Shown: positions 46,673 through 59,102, numbered from the stretch's first letter. The stretch: 64,000 nt of DNA from Aquanectria penicillioides (GCA_003415625.1 PYIU01000001.1:6450210-6514209); one strand, 5' to 3'. Made by a program: numbers and translations. The notes: generated by a model not told the origin, from the sequence alone.

Positions 46673-48439
46673 TATAGGTAGGCAGGTAGGCATGTGTATG
46701 TGAGCCTACTGCACCGCCGGTATGTGTGTATACCTTGCTGCATCTTGCACCTTGCCTTCCCTACCTACCTACCTAACTTTCCTACCTTAGCTACCAACGA
46801 CTTAGGCTAACTTTACTTGCCGACCTACCACCTTACCAACTTGCCTACCTACCTACTTACTGCCATTTCCAACCTAGCTCGCCAGCCTAACATCGACATA
46901 GCACCACCATCTCCATCATCAACCCACACCCCCCTCGAAAACCAAAAAAGCCTTTCCCGAAGGGTTCCCGCGCAAAGAGCTCTCACTCCCGGGGGCCGGG
47001 GCCCGTCACCACATCCCGTGCGCTGCCCCACAACGACGTCGTCGCTCTAGACTGAACCCTTGCTCGGCCGACACGCGCGTGCTGAGAGCAAACGCCTTTC
47101 GGGTGAAGGCGAGACACGAACCACGCATTGACGAGGCAGCAGAAGAAAGCCAAAACAAACAGACGGCCATGCTTGCATGCTCCGATCTTGGTCTGCCTGC
47201 CATAAACCAAAACACCACCGCCAACACCAGAGTCACCAAAACCACCAGTAGCCTACGCCCACCGCTGTGGCACAAGCTACTGTAACATCAGGCGGTACCT
47301 CTTACATCCGCCGACATGGGGCTGGGCCTCTTTTTTTTTTCATCCCTCCAGCCCTCTCTGCTCAGCATGGAGCCCCCCTCCTCACCCCCGGCCCTTTGGG
47401 CTGCTTCAGCACCTTCCATGACAGGGCTACCGCGCGAGTCGGGGAGGGCTCCCCTCGACAGGGCGCCACCACCACCCCAGGGCCACCACTGCTATTCCGC
47501 ACAGCAGAATCCACACAGCTCCGGATCCTTGGCCGGCCCTCCCCCCTCCCACCTCTCCCCGCCCAAAGCGGTCGTCTGTGGCTATTCTGTGGCTCAATCT
47601 CACTGGGGGAAACGGGGCTTGGGCTCGAGCTTGGTCACTCGCGAGTGGGCGTGGGCAGTGAGTCTGGGCGTGGGCTTGGTTGGGCTTGGACTTACGCGGG
47701 TCAAGCCAGAGAGGCGAACAGACCAGACCCGACCAGACCAGACAGGGAAGATGGGCCAGCGAGGGTGGGTAGAAAACGCTCGTGCTCGTGCTTGAAGCTG
47801 GTGCCCGTGCTGATACTCGTGGCCGGGACCGGGTCCCGGTTGGTTGTTTCCCCCCGCTGTCGTTGTCGTCGGGGAATGGAGGGATTGGACGGATACATGG
47901 CTGTTTTTTTTTTTTCACCTCGTCACCATTTTGGCCGTCTTTCTCACTCGCGTCGTCTCCATCAATAATAACACAATCTGCGTCGACATGTACACCAACC
48001 AGAACGGGACCAAACGCGGCTCGAACCCGCACGCACGCCTCAGGCTCAGTTCAGCTGCCGCTGTCTGGGTTATGGGATGCCGTCTTGTGTCGTATCGTAT
48101 CTGTTACGATGCCTTTTTGCCTCGCCTTGCTTGCTTGCCAAGAAGCATGGGCTTAGCTAGCCCTCTGTCTCTTTCTCTCTCTGTTAATGTCTCTTTTTTC
48201 TTTCTCCCCTTCCTCATTCCCACCTTCACGGTCACGGTCAGTGTCACTCTCGCTTTCTTTTTCTTTTCCTTCTTGTTCTTCCTTGGTAGTCTCAGCCCTT
48301 GTGCTGTTATTCGTTTGTTGCCGCGGTCATTGGTCCTGTTGTTTCTGTTTCCGTTTTCGTTTCTGTTTCTGTTGATCTTGTTGATATCGTTCGTCTTCGT
48401 CGCCGTCCATAGTTGTCTCAACGTTTCCACAACTACAAC

Positions 48440-48457
48440 TACCTACCTAGGTAGGTA
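48440..48457. repeat. 18-bp perfect palindrome of the TACCTAGGTA family
   Basis: TACCTACCTAGGTAGGTA equals its own reverse complement. Related but imperfect copies occur at 5461-5505, 19092-19166, 32338-32400, 40003-40030 and 46749-46860. Confidence 0.85.
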
Positions 48458-48600
48458 CCTAGCTAGCCTAGCTCGCCACGTTACCTGCCTGCCTACCTAT
48501 TATGTATGTCGTCCCTGGCTAGCCAGCTGGGCATCCATGAATCTATCTCGCCCAGCCAGCAGCAGCATCAGACTAGAACCATTGTAGAACTAGAGATGCA

Positions 48601-48641
48601 CACACGCGCGCGCACACACACACGCACACACACGCACACAC
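48601..48641. repeat. CA/CG-type microsatellite
   Basis: A CACG and CA mixed dinucleotide array. Confidence 0.8.
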
Positions 48642-49277
48642 GCCATGCTGCTGCCGTGCCCTGCCATCCGCACTTACATGCTCACACTTACAGGGTACCC
48701 TCGCGGTCCCCTACGGTCCCTGTTGTCCCTAGCAGTTCCCTGCCTCTGCCTGGACCCGACCCCCGGGGGCCCTCTTCACTGCCCTCCCAGGCCCTCCGAG
48801 AGCGTCCCAGGCCCCAGGCCACTCGCATCGTCGCCGGCACTATCATCTCCAATCTGCCGTGACTGGGGACTGCCCCACCTTTGCTCACTCTTCCTCTCCG
48901 TCCCATCTCTCTCACACACACCTCTTTGCCCCAAGGGCCACCCGGGGCCCCAGCACCATGTTGTGGCCGTCGATAAAACCTAGCCCTTTCATTCACGTCG
49001 ATTCCTCCTCGCTGCCAGAGGCCCAGGACTGAATTCCCGTCCAGTTCCCGTCTGCCCCCTCCGCCGCTGGCCCCCCGGGCCCGCCCTCGTCCGTCCCGTC
49101 TTGTTGCAGTCCCTCCCGGGGCTGGGCAATGGCTGCTGGTGCTGGTGCTGGCCAACTATAGCCTCTCCGCCAGCAAAAAGTCTGACAAAGCCCGTCATGC
49201 TCATGCTCGGCAATCCAGCCCAGCACGACACCTCTCGCTCGACAAGACGAGACGAGATGAGGTGACCCGATCTAGAC

Positions 49278-52200
49278 ATGAGCAGGGATGAGTCCACTCC
49301 GTCGACCATGTCTGGTCCGGAGCCCAATCTCGACCTCGCCGTCCATCGTCAGCTGCTTCAACACGCCTCTACTTCCCTCGCTTCTACTTCTACTCATGCT
49401 GCTCCTGCTGCTCCTCCTGCTCCTCCTGCTGCTGCTGTCACCGCTACCTCTGCCTCTACCTCTGCTTCTGCTTCTGCTTCCGTCACTGCCGTCGTCACTG
49501 CTCCCGGTTCTGGTCCTGGTCCTGCCTCTACTCCTGCTTCCGCTTCTGCTGACCTTGGGCCGAGACCCTTTGCTCCGTCTCCATCTCGGCATGCCCGCGA
49601 TGTCACCTTGGATGCTGCCCTCGAGGTTAAAATGCTGCAGCATAAGCTGCGAATCCTCGAAGATGCTGTTGAACGTCACGGTTTGTCCTGTCCTGTCCTT
49701 TCCTGCCCTGCCCTTACCCCCACCCACCTCTTCCCCTCATCCTCCTCATCCTCTTCTTCTTCTTCTTCTTCTTCTTCTTCTTCCTCTTTCTAGTACCTTC
49801 ATCTTCAACGGCAGTTCCTAAGCTTATGCTTTCTGGCTTCGTCAATTCCCACTAATTCAGTCTACTCACTGCTTTCCCTCGCGCCTAGGCATTGCGTCGC
49901 ACATCCCTCCTCTTTCGGAGGTTGAAGAGGCCCGGGCGTTGCAGTATCGGTGCGAGTGTCTCGAAGCCGCCTTCGCTCATCAAGGTATGTCAAAATCTGT
50001 TGATCCCGCAGATTATTCAAAGGCAAAAAAGGAACTAATGGTTCAGCCTTGGATGTGGCTGGCATCTTGACGCACTTCCCTCCAGATCAGGCACCGCCGG
50101 GCTTCGCCCCATGGATCGAAAAGAATCTCACCCTCACCCACTACAATCAACTAACACCGCCCTTGCCTTCTCGAGAGGCTCCTCTGCCCCGGGTTTCGCC
50201 GCGGGCGTCATTCAAATGCTGGCATGAGCAATGTGTACACTACATATACGGGTTTGCAACTCGGATCGACCGAGATCATCATTCTCGATCGCACATGCCC
50301 CAGTTGACACGAGATGCTGATCTAGCCATGAGCTCAAGACTCCCTCTGCCATCGACGGAACAGTCACCCGTGAAGCCTTCGGATCATGGACCGAGAAGTC
50401 GACTGTCCTCTGTTCAGCCGCCTGGTCCCATTGTGACCACAAACTTACCTCCTCTTCCTCTTCCCACACCATCTACGGCGAGCACAGCAACGAGAGATTC
50501 GGCCACGGGCTTCAATTTTCCAGACACCCGGCCTCCGCTTGTACGAAATTTGATGGAGGCTGATGTTGATCCCCAGCTTCCGCCCCTGAAGAGAGCCCGG
50601 GTCGGTCACCATCGTCTGAAATCCATTGGGGAACTGCAGCTGTTGCGAGAAAACGAACGTTGCCTCCGGTGTCGTGCACAAAACAAGCAGGTAGGATCAT
50701 TTTTCATGACGGCCCAACCCGTTTTGCCCCGTTTCGTGGACTCACCTTTGCTCAATAGTGCGATTCGAACAACCCGTGCACGTCTTGCTCAGATCTTCCC
50801 CCATCAGAAAACGAGATCCACTGGAGTTATCTGGGCTGCTACCGCAGATCTGTCGTGTCCTTGGTTGACAGAATACTTCCAGGTATCAAGCGCTCCCGCT
50901 TAGCCGGGTTTGTTTCCCAGATTGACCCAACAACAGGGCCTCTATCATCTCCGCCAACCCAAACACCAATCACGCCTCCTCACCCTCGTCAGGGCAACAT
51001 CAATGATTACATCTTCAGAGCCTACCCATCCCTATCCGGTGGAGCTTTTGGAAACCCCTTCAGAGTTGATTTCCAGGATACCTTTTGGTGGACTGAAGGG
51101 GATCTTGATCTAGGCCAACGTTCCGGTGCTCAAATACCCCCCGAGGCAACGACAATGCCCCCGGTTCTTCGAGTTATGGCGACAAGTTGGAACTGCCAAA
51201 ATACAGCCTACGATCTGCTCGAATTACTAGCCATCACTGGTCAACTCTCTTCTTCGCGAGACATGGAAAAGGCGACCTATCCAACTCTGTACCGAGCAAA
51301 GCAACTACTTCGAGAAGCCCTCTATTACGACGTATTGCAACCGCGTTCAGCCATACGCCCGGGACCGAATCATCCTCGAAACCCGTCGACCGACGATGTG
51401 ACGTTTGCGGATCGTACCCACCTCCTAAGGTCATTTACCGTGCAGTTTTTGAGCTCCTTTGACCTCGTTGTTTCGGAAAAATCGAATCTGAGTCTGAGGC
51501 ATTGGTTGGGTGTTTTTTTCTCGCTGTGTATATTCAGTGCTGTGCAGACGATTCTCGTAGAGATGACGCTTCCTTCATTGCAGAATTCCTATCCACCGAG
51601 ATACCCCGGGGCTGGCCCTGCAGAAGCCCCTGGTCAAGCGATCTACAGCGTATACAAGGCACTCGTGAGCCTATTTGCGGCTTCAAGCGATGCGGTGCTC
51701 AACAACATTACATCGGATGAGGGATTATTGTTACAGCAGATGTACCGCGTGACGCGTCGAGAAACTTGGCCGGCGCAAAACATATCATCCAGTTTTGATT
51801 TCTTGATGAATATTGGCAAGGGCGAGATTGAGGGCTATGGATTCAATGGGTTTGTTCGATCAGCGAAACTAAGTGAACTCCATCTAGCGTCGACACTTCT
51901 TCCCTCGCTTCTTAAACAAGAGTCTGCACAGAGACAGCCGTTTCCCGCCTTCGAATCTGCACCGGGACCTTGGAAAACAGAGACTACAGCCTTTGCAACT
52001 GGACCCGACACTCAGGTTCCAAAGCAATTTCACCCTCCTCGGGAGGCCTTGGAGCGATCTAGACGGCATACTGTGGGAGAAGATGTGTCATCGATGCAGG
52101 AACCCCGACGACCCCTTGGCGAGCCGATTCCTCCACCGAAATTTCGGCCTTCTTACCAAAAGCCTTCACTTCGCCGAGTGTACTGCGATAAGTGCAACGA

Positions 52201-53407
52201 ACACCCCGACGGATTCCGCGGAGAGCACGAGCTCAGGCGTCACGTCGATGCCAAACACTCGCCCATGGTCAAGAGGTGGATTTGCAAGGAGCCCAAACAC
52301 CCAAGCCCCTCGTCACCGCAACCGGTCATCCCCTTATCTCGCTGCAAGGCTTGCTTGGCACAGAAACGTTACGGGGCATACTACAACGCCGCTGCTCATC
52401 TTCGCCGTGCGCACTTTAGGCCGCATCGGGCAGGGAAAGCTAGCGGTGACTGGCCATCAATGGCTGTCCTCAAGGATTGGATGAAGGAAGTTCAACAATC
52501 TGCCGATGCCAACGAGGATGCTTCGTCTAGCGGAGGTGAGGATAACGAGCTCCGGGCTGCTGCTGCAGGCTACAGTGACCCAAGTCAGCACCGTTCGCCC
52601 GCCACCGAGCCGAGTCGACTTACATCGGCAACTCTAGCAACCCAACTATCGTCGTCCTCGGTCGAACCCCCCGTTCCCATCGACCGCATCAGCCCTTCGC
52701 GAAGACCCATCGAGAACCGCACCCGGTGTCCTCACCCTGAATGTGGCCGTGTCTTCCGAGACCTCGCCGCCCACATGCTCACGCACCAGGAAGAACGGCC
52801 TGAAAAGTGCCCTATCGTAACATGCGAGTACCACACGAAGGGCTTCGCCAGAAAATACGACAAGAACCGACATGCCCTAACCCACTACCGAGGCTCCATG
52901 GCGTGCCCCTTTTGCCCCGGCGCCGGCACCCCCTTCGAGAAGGCCTTTAATCGAGCCGACGTTTTCAAACGACATCTGACAGCAGCTCATCATGTCGACC
53001 AGGCCGGCCCTGGAGGTCGACGATTTCCCGGCGGCGAGAGCTCCATCGGAACGAGGGCCCGGTGTTCCATCTGTCATAACGAATTCGCTACCGCCCAAGA
53101 TTTCTACGAACACCTCGACGATTGCGTCCTCAGTGTCATTGTCCCGACGACGGCGAACCCTCCACAACATGGCAACCCACCTTTACAACAACCGCCACAC
53201 CCACCCTTACAACCGCTTCAACAGCATCCTCATCCGCAACCACACCTGCAATTCCACCAACAACCTGCGGGACCTGGTCCGCCACCGCCACCGCCTCCTA
53301 CTGCCCTTACCCGCGGACAGACTGGAGGAGAGGATCCAATGAGAAGAGACACAGACACAGCAGAGACTGGGCCGCAAGGACAGCACATGAGGACGGAGTC
53401 ACGTTGA
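49278..53407 (+). CDS. large zinc-finger protein: degenerate Zn2Cys6-like cluster plus multiple C2H2 fingers
   Basis: Four exons: 49278-49680, 49889-49984, 50047-50690 and 50759-53407. The summed length is divisible by three and gives 1263 residues. Exon 1 is Ala/Ser/Thr/Pro-rich, then a helical segment LEVKMLQHKLRILEDAVERH. A cysteine cluster at about residues 371-420, CLRCRAQNKQ|CDSNNPCTSC (bar marks intron 3), has Zn2Cys6-like spacing for five cysteines, with the sixth displaced to GCYRRS. A second finger region (about 850-960) has CDKCNEHPDGFRGEHELRRH, then CKACLAQKRYGAYYNAAAHL with RRAH, then DWPSMAVLKDWMKEV. Conventional C2H2 fingers at about 1035-1170 read CPHPECGRVF, CPIVTCEYHTKGFARKYDKN and CSICHNEFATAQDFYEH. 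A Pro/His/Gln-rich tail closes the protein. It is probably a nuclear transcription regulator of a fungal family (DUF7896-like, from memory); targets are unknown. Intron 1 has a weak donor (GTTTGT), so that junction is less certain. Confidence 0.8.
49751..49785. repeat. CTT trinucleotide repeat inside intron 1 of the zinc-finger gene
   Basis: About eleven TTC units in the pyrimidine-rich part of intron 1, upstream of the acceptor at 49888. Confidence 0.85.
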
Positions 53408-54478
53408 GTTGATATATTCTTGGATAACGGAAAACCGGGTGGCAAACTGTTTAAGCTCTTTTTCTTTTCCTTCTCTTCGCTTCGATGTCAATGTTTTCTT
53501 AACTACCCGTAACTGGCCCTCTGTCTTGCCTCTTGCCTCGCCGAGCCTAACCCTGTTTGTATTGACACCACTAAGGCGGCCGGAATACAGAGCGGGCGTT
53601 TTCTCAAGTCTTTTTTGCTTTGTCCTTGGCATGCCAGGGCAATGCTCAAAGTCTTCGCTATTATTTATTCTTAGCCTTTAGATATTTGACACTCAGGATA
53701 TAAAAACAAGCACAGTTCGGGCTTTTTTTCTTTCTTCTTTCTTTCTTTCTTTCCTTCAAGTCAAGAATCTTAAAAGAGGATACACCATTGCATTGCATTG
53801 TATGAGACTAGGGTGAATGAAGAGTAACTCAAAGTTGTGTTTTCTTTTTTCAGTCTATTCGTATTGAGTCTTGAATGACAAAAGGCTATGCTGTACCAAG
53901 ACAGCTGGCCCCCCAAGAAGACGTCGTCTTTGTGTTTCTCATTCTGTTTGTAGTATAACGCCTCCAGGAGAGTAATAAGGAAAAAAGAGGCAGTATTGTA
54001 GTTGAATCTCAGTGATGTTGTGGCTTGCCAACGCAAAGCCCGACAACGCCCATTTACTTCAATCAATTTTTTGTAAATTTTTTTTTTTTTAGGGAGAGAG
54101 GGTCTTCTTGTTTGCTTTGGAATTTTTGTATGATCAAATATAGGATATTGAACGAACTGCGGGTATAACGGGAGTAAGCTACACACAAGACAACAAGAAA
54201 AAAAATGAATCCCAAGATACCTGGAATCGAGCCACAAACAAAAACGCCACTGCCATGCTATTTTTAGTAGTGTAACTACTACAGCTAATATAATATCTCT
54301 TTGCAGCACACCACAACCACCGCTGATTAATAGCCAATTTAGAGAGAGTCGAAAGAGGGGAAAGGTTAGAGGCGCTCTTTTTCCTTTTTCCTTTTTTTTT
54401 TTTTTTTTTTTCTCTTCTTTCCGCTAGTATTGTTGTTTTCGTGTCCTGTGGGGGGGAAAGCCTCTCTCAAGGATCGGT
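53408..54478. other. shared 3' intergenic region, zinc-finger gene and transporter
   Basis: 1.1 kb between convergent stop codons, AT-richer than coding DNA, with a 20-base T run (54392-54411). A 179-codon minus-strand frame at 53770-54309 is AT-biased, lacks family motifs and lies in the expected 3' UTR of the transporter. Confidence 0.6.
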
Positions 54479-56682
54479 CTAATTGGAGTTGCCATCAGTA
54501 GAAGATTGAGCGGCAACCTTCTCATTGACCATGACACCCTGATCGTTGCGGCCACCGGGGCTGGAGCGCTTGAAGAACTCGTGAATTTCGCGGGAGAACT
54601 CGCCATCCTCGGGAAGAGCATCGTCCTCAGACTCCTTGGGGCCGCGGGAAGCCTGGATGAGCTCCCACTCGTTGCGCATGTCCTCGATCTTGGCCTTCCA
54701 GTCAGCTTCGGGGTTGTAAGACTTGCTAACACCCCACATGCGCTCCCAGACGGACAGATGGGTGGGGTTGACGGCGACACCGTGATACTCCTCGGGGCGA
54801 CCCTCGACAATGTACTTCCAGCGACGCTCCTGCTCCTTGAGGTCGAGGCCGGTAGTGTCGGGGAGGAAGACATAGGTGAGGAGCATACCGGCGAGGCCGA
54901 ACCAGGGGACGAAGTGGAACTTGGTCTGGGTGTCGATGTAGTTGTAGAGGACGGAGGCGAGGAGAGCACCAGACTTGCCGATACAGGCGGAGAAACCGTG
55001 GGCGGTAGCACGGACGGGAGTGGGGAAAACCTCACCGGCGACGAGGAAAGTGACGGAGTTGGGACCGAACTGGTTGAAGAAGGAGGACAGGAAGTACATG
55101 GCCTGGAAGGCGTGGATGCCGGCCTTGCTGGTGTAGTACTCGTACTTGTAGGCGGGGATGATGAACATGAGGAAGCACATGCCAAAGCCGACCTGCTGCA
55201 TCATCTTACGGCCGTATAGCTTGTTGTCGATCAACAAGGAGGCGAGGTAGTAGCCAGCCAGAGAGACGACAATGTTGACCAAACTCCAGGTCCACTGGGT
55301 CATGAGGTTGCTCTTGTTCTCGGGGGAGATGACCTGGATGAACTGGTCCTGGAAGAGCTTGTTACCGTAGAAGAAGACATCGTTGCAGAACCAGGTACCA
55401 GAAGTGGCAAGGAGACGGCCGCCGAAGTGCTTGAAGCAGTAGCCCAGGGCGTTGATGTCGTAGCCGGTAACGTTGGAGCGCTTCTTGGCCTCGGCGAGCT
55501 GCTTAGAGGCACCCTTCATGCGGTAGGCACGGTAGTAGAGAAGCCAGAAGGTACCGATGGCAGGGAAGGCAAAGGAGAGACGGAAAGTGTACTGAGCAGC
55601 AGACTTGCTGTAGGGGGGTCCGCCCTGGCCCTTGTTGAAGATGGCGAGGAGGACGATGAGGATGACCTGGTTGAAGAATTGACCCCAACCCTGCATCAGG
55701 AAAGCTGTGGTGACACGGCGACCACGGTGGAGACGATCCTCCTTGGTAGAGATGCGGCCGCCAGTGGATGCGCCCTCAAGAGCCGAAGTAGCAGTGATGG
55801 GGTACTCGCCACCGACACCGATACCGTAGAAGAAGAGAGACCAAGCGTAGCAGATGACCCAGCCCTGGAGGGTGAGGCCCCAAGAGGCAGTGAGCATGAG
55901 AAGACCGATGAACATGATGGCGGCATCCTGAATGAGACCCCATCGTCGACCAATCCAATCACCGATAACCTGGGAGGTTGCGGTGTTAGCGAAAACTGGA
56001 AATCCATTGGTAGATGTGAGAATTGCCTAAAACGGAAATCGACGAGTAGGCGATTTGCGCTAGGCATCCCAGGGGGTGTAGGAGACTAGGGTAGTTACAA
56101 ACTCGAGAAAAATATAATTTGGCGAGCAAAGGTAAAAAAAAAAATTTAAAAAAAAAGGGCTAGTAAAAAATTAAGACTTACACCGACAAAGGCCTGACCG
56201 ACCATGATACCGATAATCTCGAGGTAGGTGACACTGTAGATCCACTGCTTGTCGCACTCTCCATGCTTGGAGGTGTCCCAGCAGGTGGGCCAGGCAGCCT
56301 TGAAAAGAGGAGACAGGTTACCAATGGAGAAGAGCACGTAGCCTTCGAGACCGAGACCAGCACCGGGAATCACAGCATGGCGGAAGTACCAGGAAAAGTT
56401 GGAGGCGGGGTCCTCCTTGAACATCTGCCAGGCAGACTTGGCCTCGGCGGAGGTGGCTTCGTTGTTGATCTTGTTCACAAAGCCAATGCGCTTAGTGAGA
56501 GGAAGATCGGCCCAGTAGACACCGTCCTCGGTGTAGCAGTCATCGGGACGAGTGACGTGGCTGAAGATGCGACGCTCGTCCGCTGTGAGGCCGGGGAAGT
56601 CATCGGGGTCGTCGCTGTCCTGGGGTCCGTGGGGGACGGGGATCTCGCCGGGGACGACGGAATCGTGGTGGTGGTGGACCAT
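54479..56682 (-). CDS. MFS transporter, phosphate/glycerophosphodiester (PHS/Git1-like) type
   Basis: Exon 1 is 56682-56182 and exon 2 is 55969-54479, giving 663 residues. The 212-nt intron starts GTAAGT, ends CCCAG with CTAAC upstream, and joins GQAFVG to VIGDWIGRRWG. The junction forms the MFS loop signature GxxxDxxGRR (GVIGDWIGRRWG). Other support: YGIGVGGEYPITATSALEG in span 4, typical of the phosphate:H+ symporter family, twelve predicted hydrophobic spans, and a sugar-porter-like loop with GEVFPTPVRATAHGFSA before the last spans. The N-terminus is acidic (PQDSDDPDDFPGLTADER) and the long cytosolic tail is acidic and Ser-rich. A plasma-membrane uptake carrier is inferred. The substrate cannot be settled from sequence: inorganic phosphate, glycerophosphoinositol or another anion. 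Third-position C/G is strongly favoured, suggesting high expression. Confidence 0.88.
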
Positions 56683-56766
56683 TGTGGAATTCCGGGGGCA
56701 CCGAGTGCGATTATTATGATTGAATTTGTGGTATTAGTTGGTTCCGGGACGGAAGGCAGCGGTCTG

Positions 56767-56780
56767 AATATATATATAAT
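56767..56780 (-). promoter_or_regulatory. TATA-like element upstream of the transporter
   Basis: Alternating AT tract reading ATTATATATATATT on the minus strand, 85-98 bp upstream of the transporter ATG, a plausible distance for a core promoter with a short leader. Confidence 0.4.
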
Positions 56781-57294
56781 GACTGGAGAGAAGTAGGGAG
56801 GGTTGGGACTGTGTGAGAGTGTGTTATGATGTAAGTGAATCCCCCGCAAATGGGTTGTGTGATAAGCGATGTCTCGAGTGAAAAGTGTAAATAGAGGCAA
56901 AGAACAAGGTTAATTGGTTTCCAGATGGACTGGAAAAGAGGCGACTGGTGTCGAACCAAGTGATGATTAGCTTGCCTTGGCGAGATGGGAGAGAAAGAAG
57001 AAAAATAGCAGCGACCATGGGCAGTATTTGAACCAAGATGGGCGTATACAGGTCCCAAGTCGAGTTGACGGGACGAGACGTAGCTTCACCAAGCATCGTG
57101 AGATTCAAACAGCCAGTCAGAAGCTTCAGATCAACATCGTGGGCAATCCTGTGGCCAGCAGACGGGCTGGGCGACCGAGCTTGACGAGCATGTTGGCAGC
57201 ATCCCACGCACGGCGCAAGCCCCAGAGGGCCCAAAGGAACCAAAGGAACGGGCCCTTGAGCATTCGGGGCCGTGGGCGGCGTTAGTTTGGGCAA

Positions 57295-57307
57295 GGGGGG
57301 GGGGGGG
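57295..57307. repeat. G homopolymer, 13 bases
   Basis: Uninterrupted run of 13 G, followed by CGACGAG. Confidence 0.85.
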
Positions 57308-57500
57308 CGACGAGATGATGGCAAGGAGGGCCGGGAAGCAGGGATGTCAAGGGCGACGCCGAGAGATCCAGGCGAGATCCCGGCCGGGCCATGGTGCAGA
57401 TATCCAGGGAGGTAGGTATCAAGGTGGGAATAAAACACCACCAGCACGGCTAAGTTTTTTGGTGCCGGGGGACGATGGCGTGTGTGGGCGTTAGGCGAAG

Positions 57501-57531
57501 CGGGCGTGTGGGCGTGTGGGCGTGTGGGCGT
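57501..57531. repeat. GGGCGTGT octanucleotide repeat
   Basis: Four tandem copies of the 8-base unit GGGCGTGT, the last truncated. Confidence 0.85.
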
Positions 57532-57830
57532 CGCTCAAGGAGGCAGACGAATCGTCAAGCCAAGGTGCAGAACATGTGCCGACATGGATCGAGGTGAGTC
57601 GCCAAGCACCGCCAAGTGATGCCAAGGGGATCCCCACCAGGAAAACTGGGGTTGGATCCTCTGGACACAACGACGAGCGCACAAACACAGCAATTGTGCG
57701 CGTGACCGGATATCACGGCACGTTGCGTTGTGGAGCGCGCTGCTCGACAGGCGAAACAGAGATGACGAACGACGTTCAAGCGGGCAGAAGCGGCGAGGAT
57801 CATCGTAGAAATCGCCTGGGAAGGGCACCC

Positions 57831-57890
57831 GGGCCTATCCTGGCCTATCCTGGCCTATTCTGGCCTATTCTGGCCCATCCTGGCACGCCT
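57831..57890. repeat. CTGGCCTATC decamer tandem array
   Basis: Five 10-base units (CTGGCCTATC, CTGGCCTATT, CTGGCCCATC) in phase, about 1.2 kb upstream of the transporter start. Confidence 0.85.
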
Positions 57891-58621
57891 GGCTCGCTGG
57901 GAGACATTGGAGACTTTTGGAAACGGTCGCCAGCCAATTCCAATGCCTCGCACCTGGCATGGCTCCCAAAATGGCACCAAATGGCACCAATAGCACTCCA
58001 ACAACCGCCCCATGAGGTTTCCATGAGAGCTCATACAGGCCTTGCTGCCAGCTCCTCTATAGTGTTGCGAGGCAAGGCGCGCCATGTTTGATCAAAGGAG
58101 CAATGAAGGAAGCAGCGAGGAACCCAAGGGGAACCCACCCACACGAACCGGACGTCCACATTTTGCTCGCATATGCTCACATTCGCCCACATTTTGCCCT
58201 GGGAATTGCCTGGATATGCGGCATGTCGAACCCACTTTGCCCGCACGATGCATTTCCCAAAAAGCGTGTTTCACTTGCGCATTGCACGCACACACGCAAC
58301 TGCTCGGTGTCCTAATCCAGCGACCGGAAGGCAAAATCACTTGGAACATTATGGCAATGTGGCACGCATACACCTTTTTATTTTATTTTTTTTCTTGTCC
58401 CTGTCGCCCTGTCGCATCGATTCCCTCGGCGATGCCCAGGCTGACGGATAGATCAGCCTCTGACGTAGTCCCGCCTTGGCCGGCACCACCACCAAAAGGC
58501 TTTTCGGTCAGCCTGCCTTGGCAGTTTCGAGCTCGGTCGAGTCGGCAATTCGGCAGTGGGAAAAGGAAAAGCCATTCTCAGATGCGGCGTCGCACGAGAG
58601 ATGATGGATGGGGTGCATAGC

Positions 58622-58631
58622 TCGGATTGAT

Positions 58632-58667
<36 letters not shown>

Positions 58668-58668
58668 A
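58622..58668. repeat. GATT tetranucleotide microsatellite
   Basis: About eleven ATTG units. A shorter copy of the same unit occurs near 45458-45510. Confidence 0.9.
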
Positions 58669-59070
58669 TGGATTATAGCGCAACCACAAAAACAATCATT
58701 GGATGCACGGTGGACATTGGTGACGAATTGCCTACCACAGAGCTCGAGAAACGCGCCTTCAATTCCGTTCGAGGTTGCAGAGCTGCAGCTGCTGGCGAGC
58801 ACCTGGCAGCACCTGGCAGTCTGAGACAGGGAACAAATCGGACCAGGGTCTCATGCACGTGTTTGCTTGGCACCATCTAAGCCGTCTGCCGGTCTTGGCC
58901 AAACAACGTCCGCCGCCCCGCCCGCGCGGGCCCACAACGCCTTTCCTAGCTGCTTTGGGAAAGTGCTCGTGTGATGTCCTGCCCAGCTGGCGACGTCGCG
59001 GACCTGGCCAGGCCAAAAGGCAGGAAAAAAAAAAACTGAAGGAGGAGCCGGCGGCGACGTTACGACCCGA

Positions 59071-59102
59071 CGTCGTGCGTCGTGCGTCGTGCGTCGTGCG
59101 TG
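59071..59102. repeat. GTCGTGC heptanucleotide repeat
   Basis: Four tandem copies of CGTCGTG. Confidence 0.8.

Larger units (their letters stand above)
43010..49277. other. 6.3 kb gene-free stretch with dense simple repeats
   Basis: Between EKI1 and the zinc-cluster/C2H2 gene. It includes an AT-rich block at 44710-44790, CTTGT repeats, CAGG/CAAG repeats, a TG microsatellite, a CA/CG microsatellite, and TACCTACC clusters at 46749-46860 and 48436-48505. Open frames up to 247 codons are compositionally biased and lack family motifs. Confidence 0.55.

Noticed and set aside
48018..48030. GGCTCGAACCCGC, resembling the T-arm (B box) of a tRNA on the minus strand
   Set aside because: A short T-arm-like stem forms, but no matching acceptor stem, D-arm or anticodon arm lies at the right distance.
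54424..55219. Long frames on both strands within the transporter
   Set aside because: Shadows created by the strong C/G third-position bias of the transporter gene.
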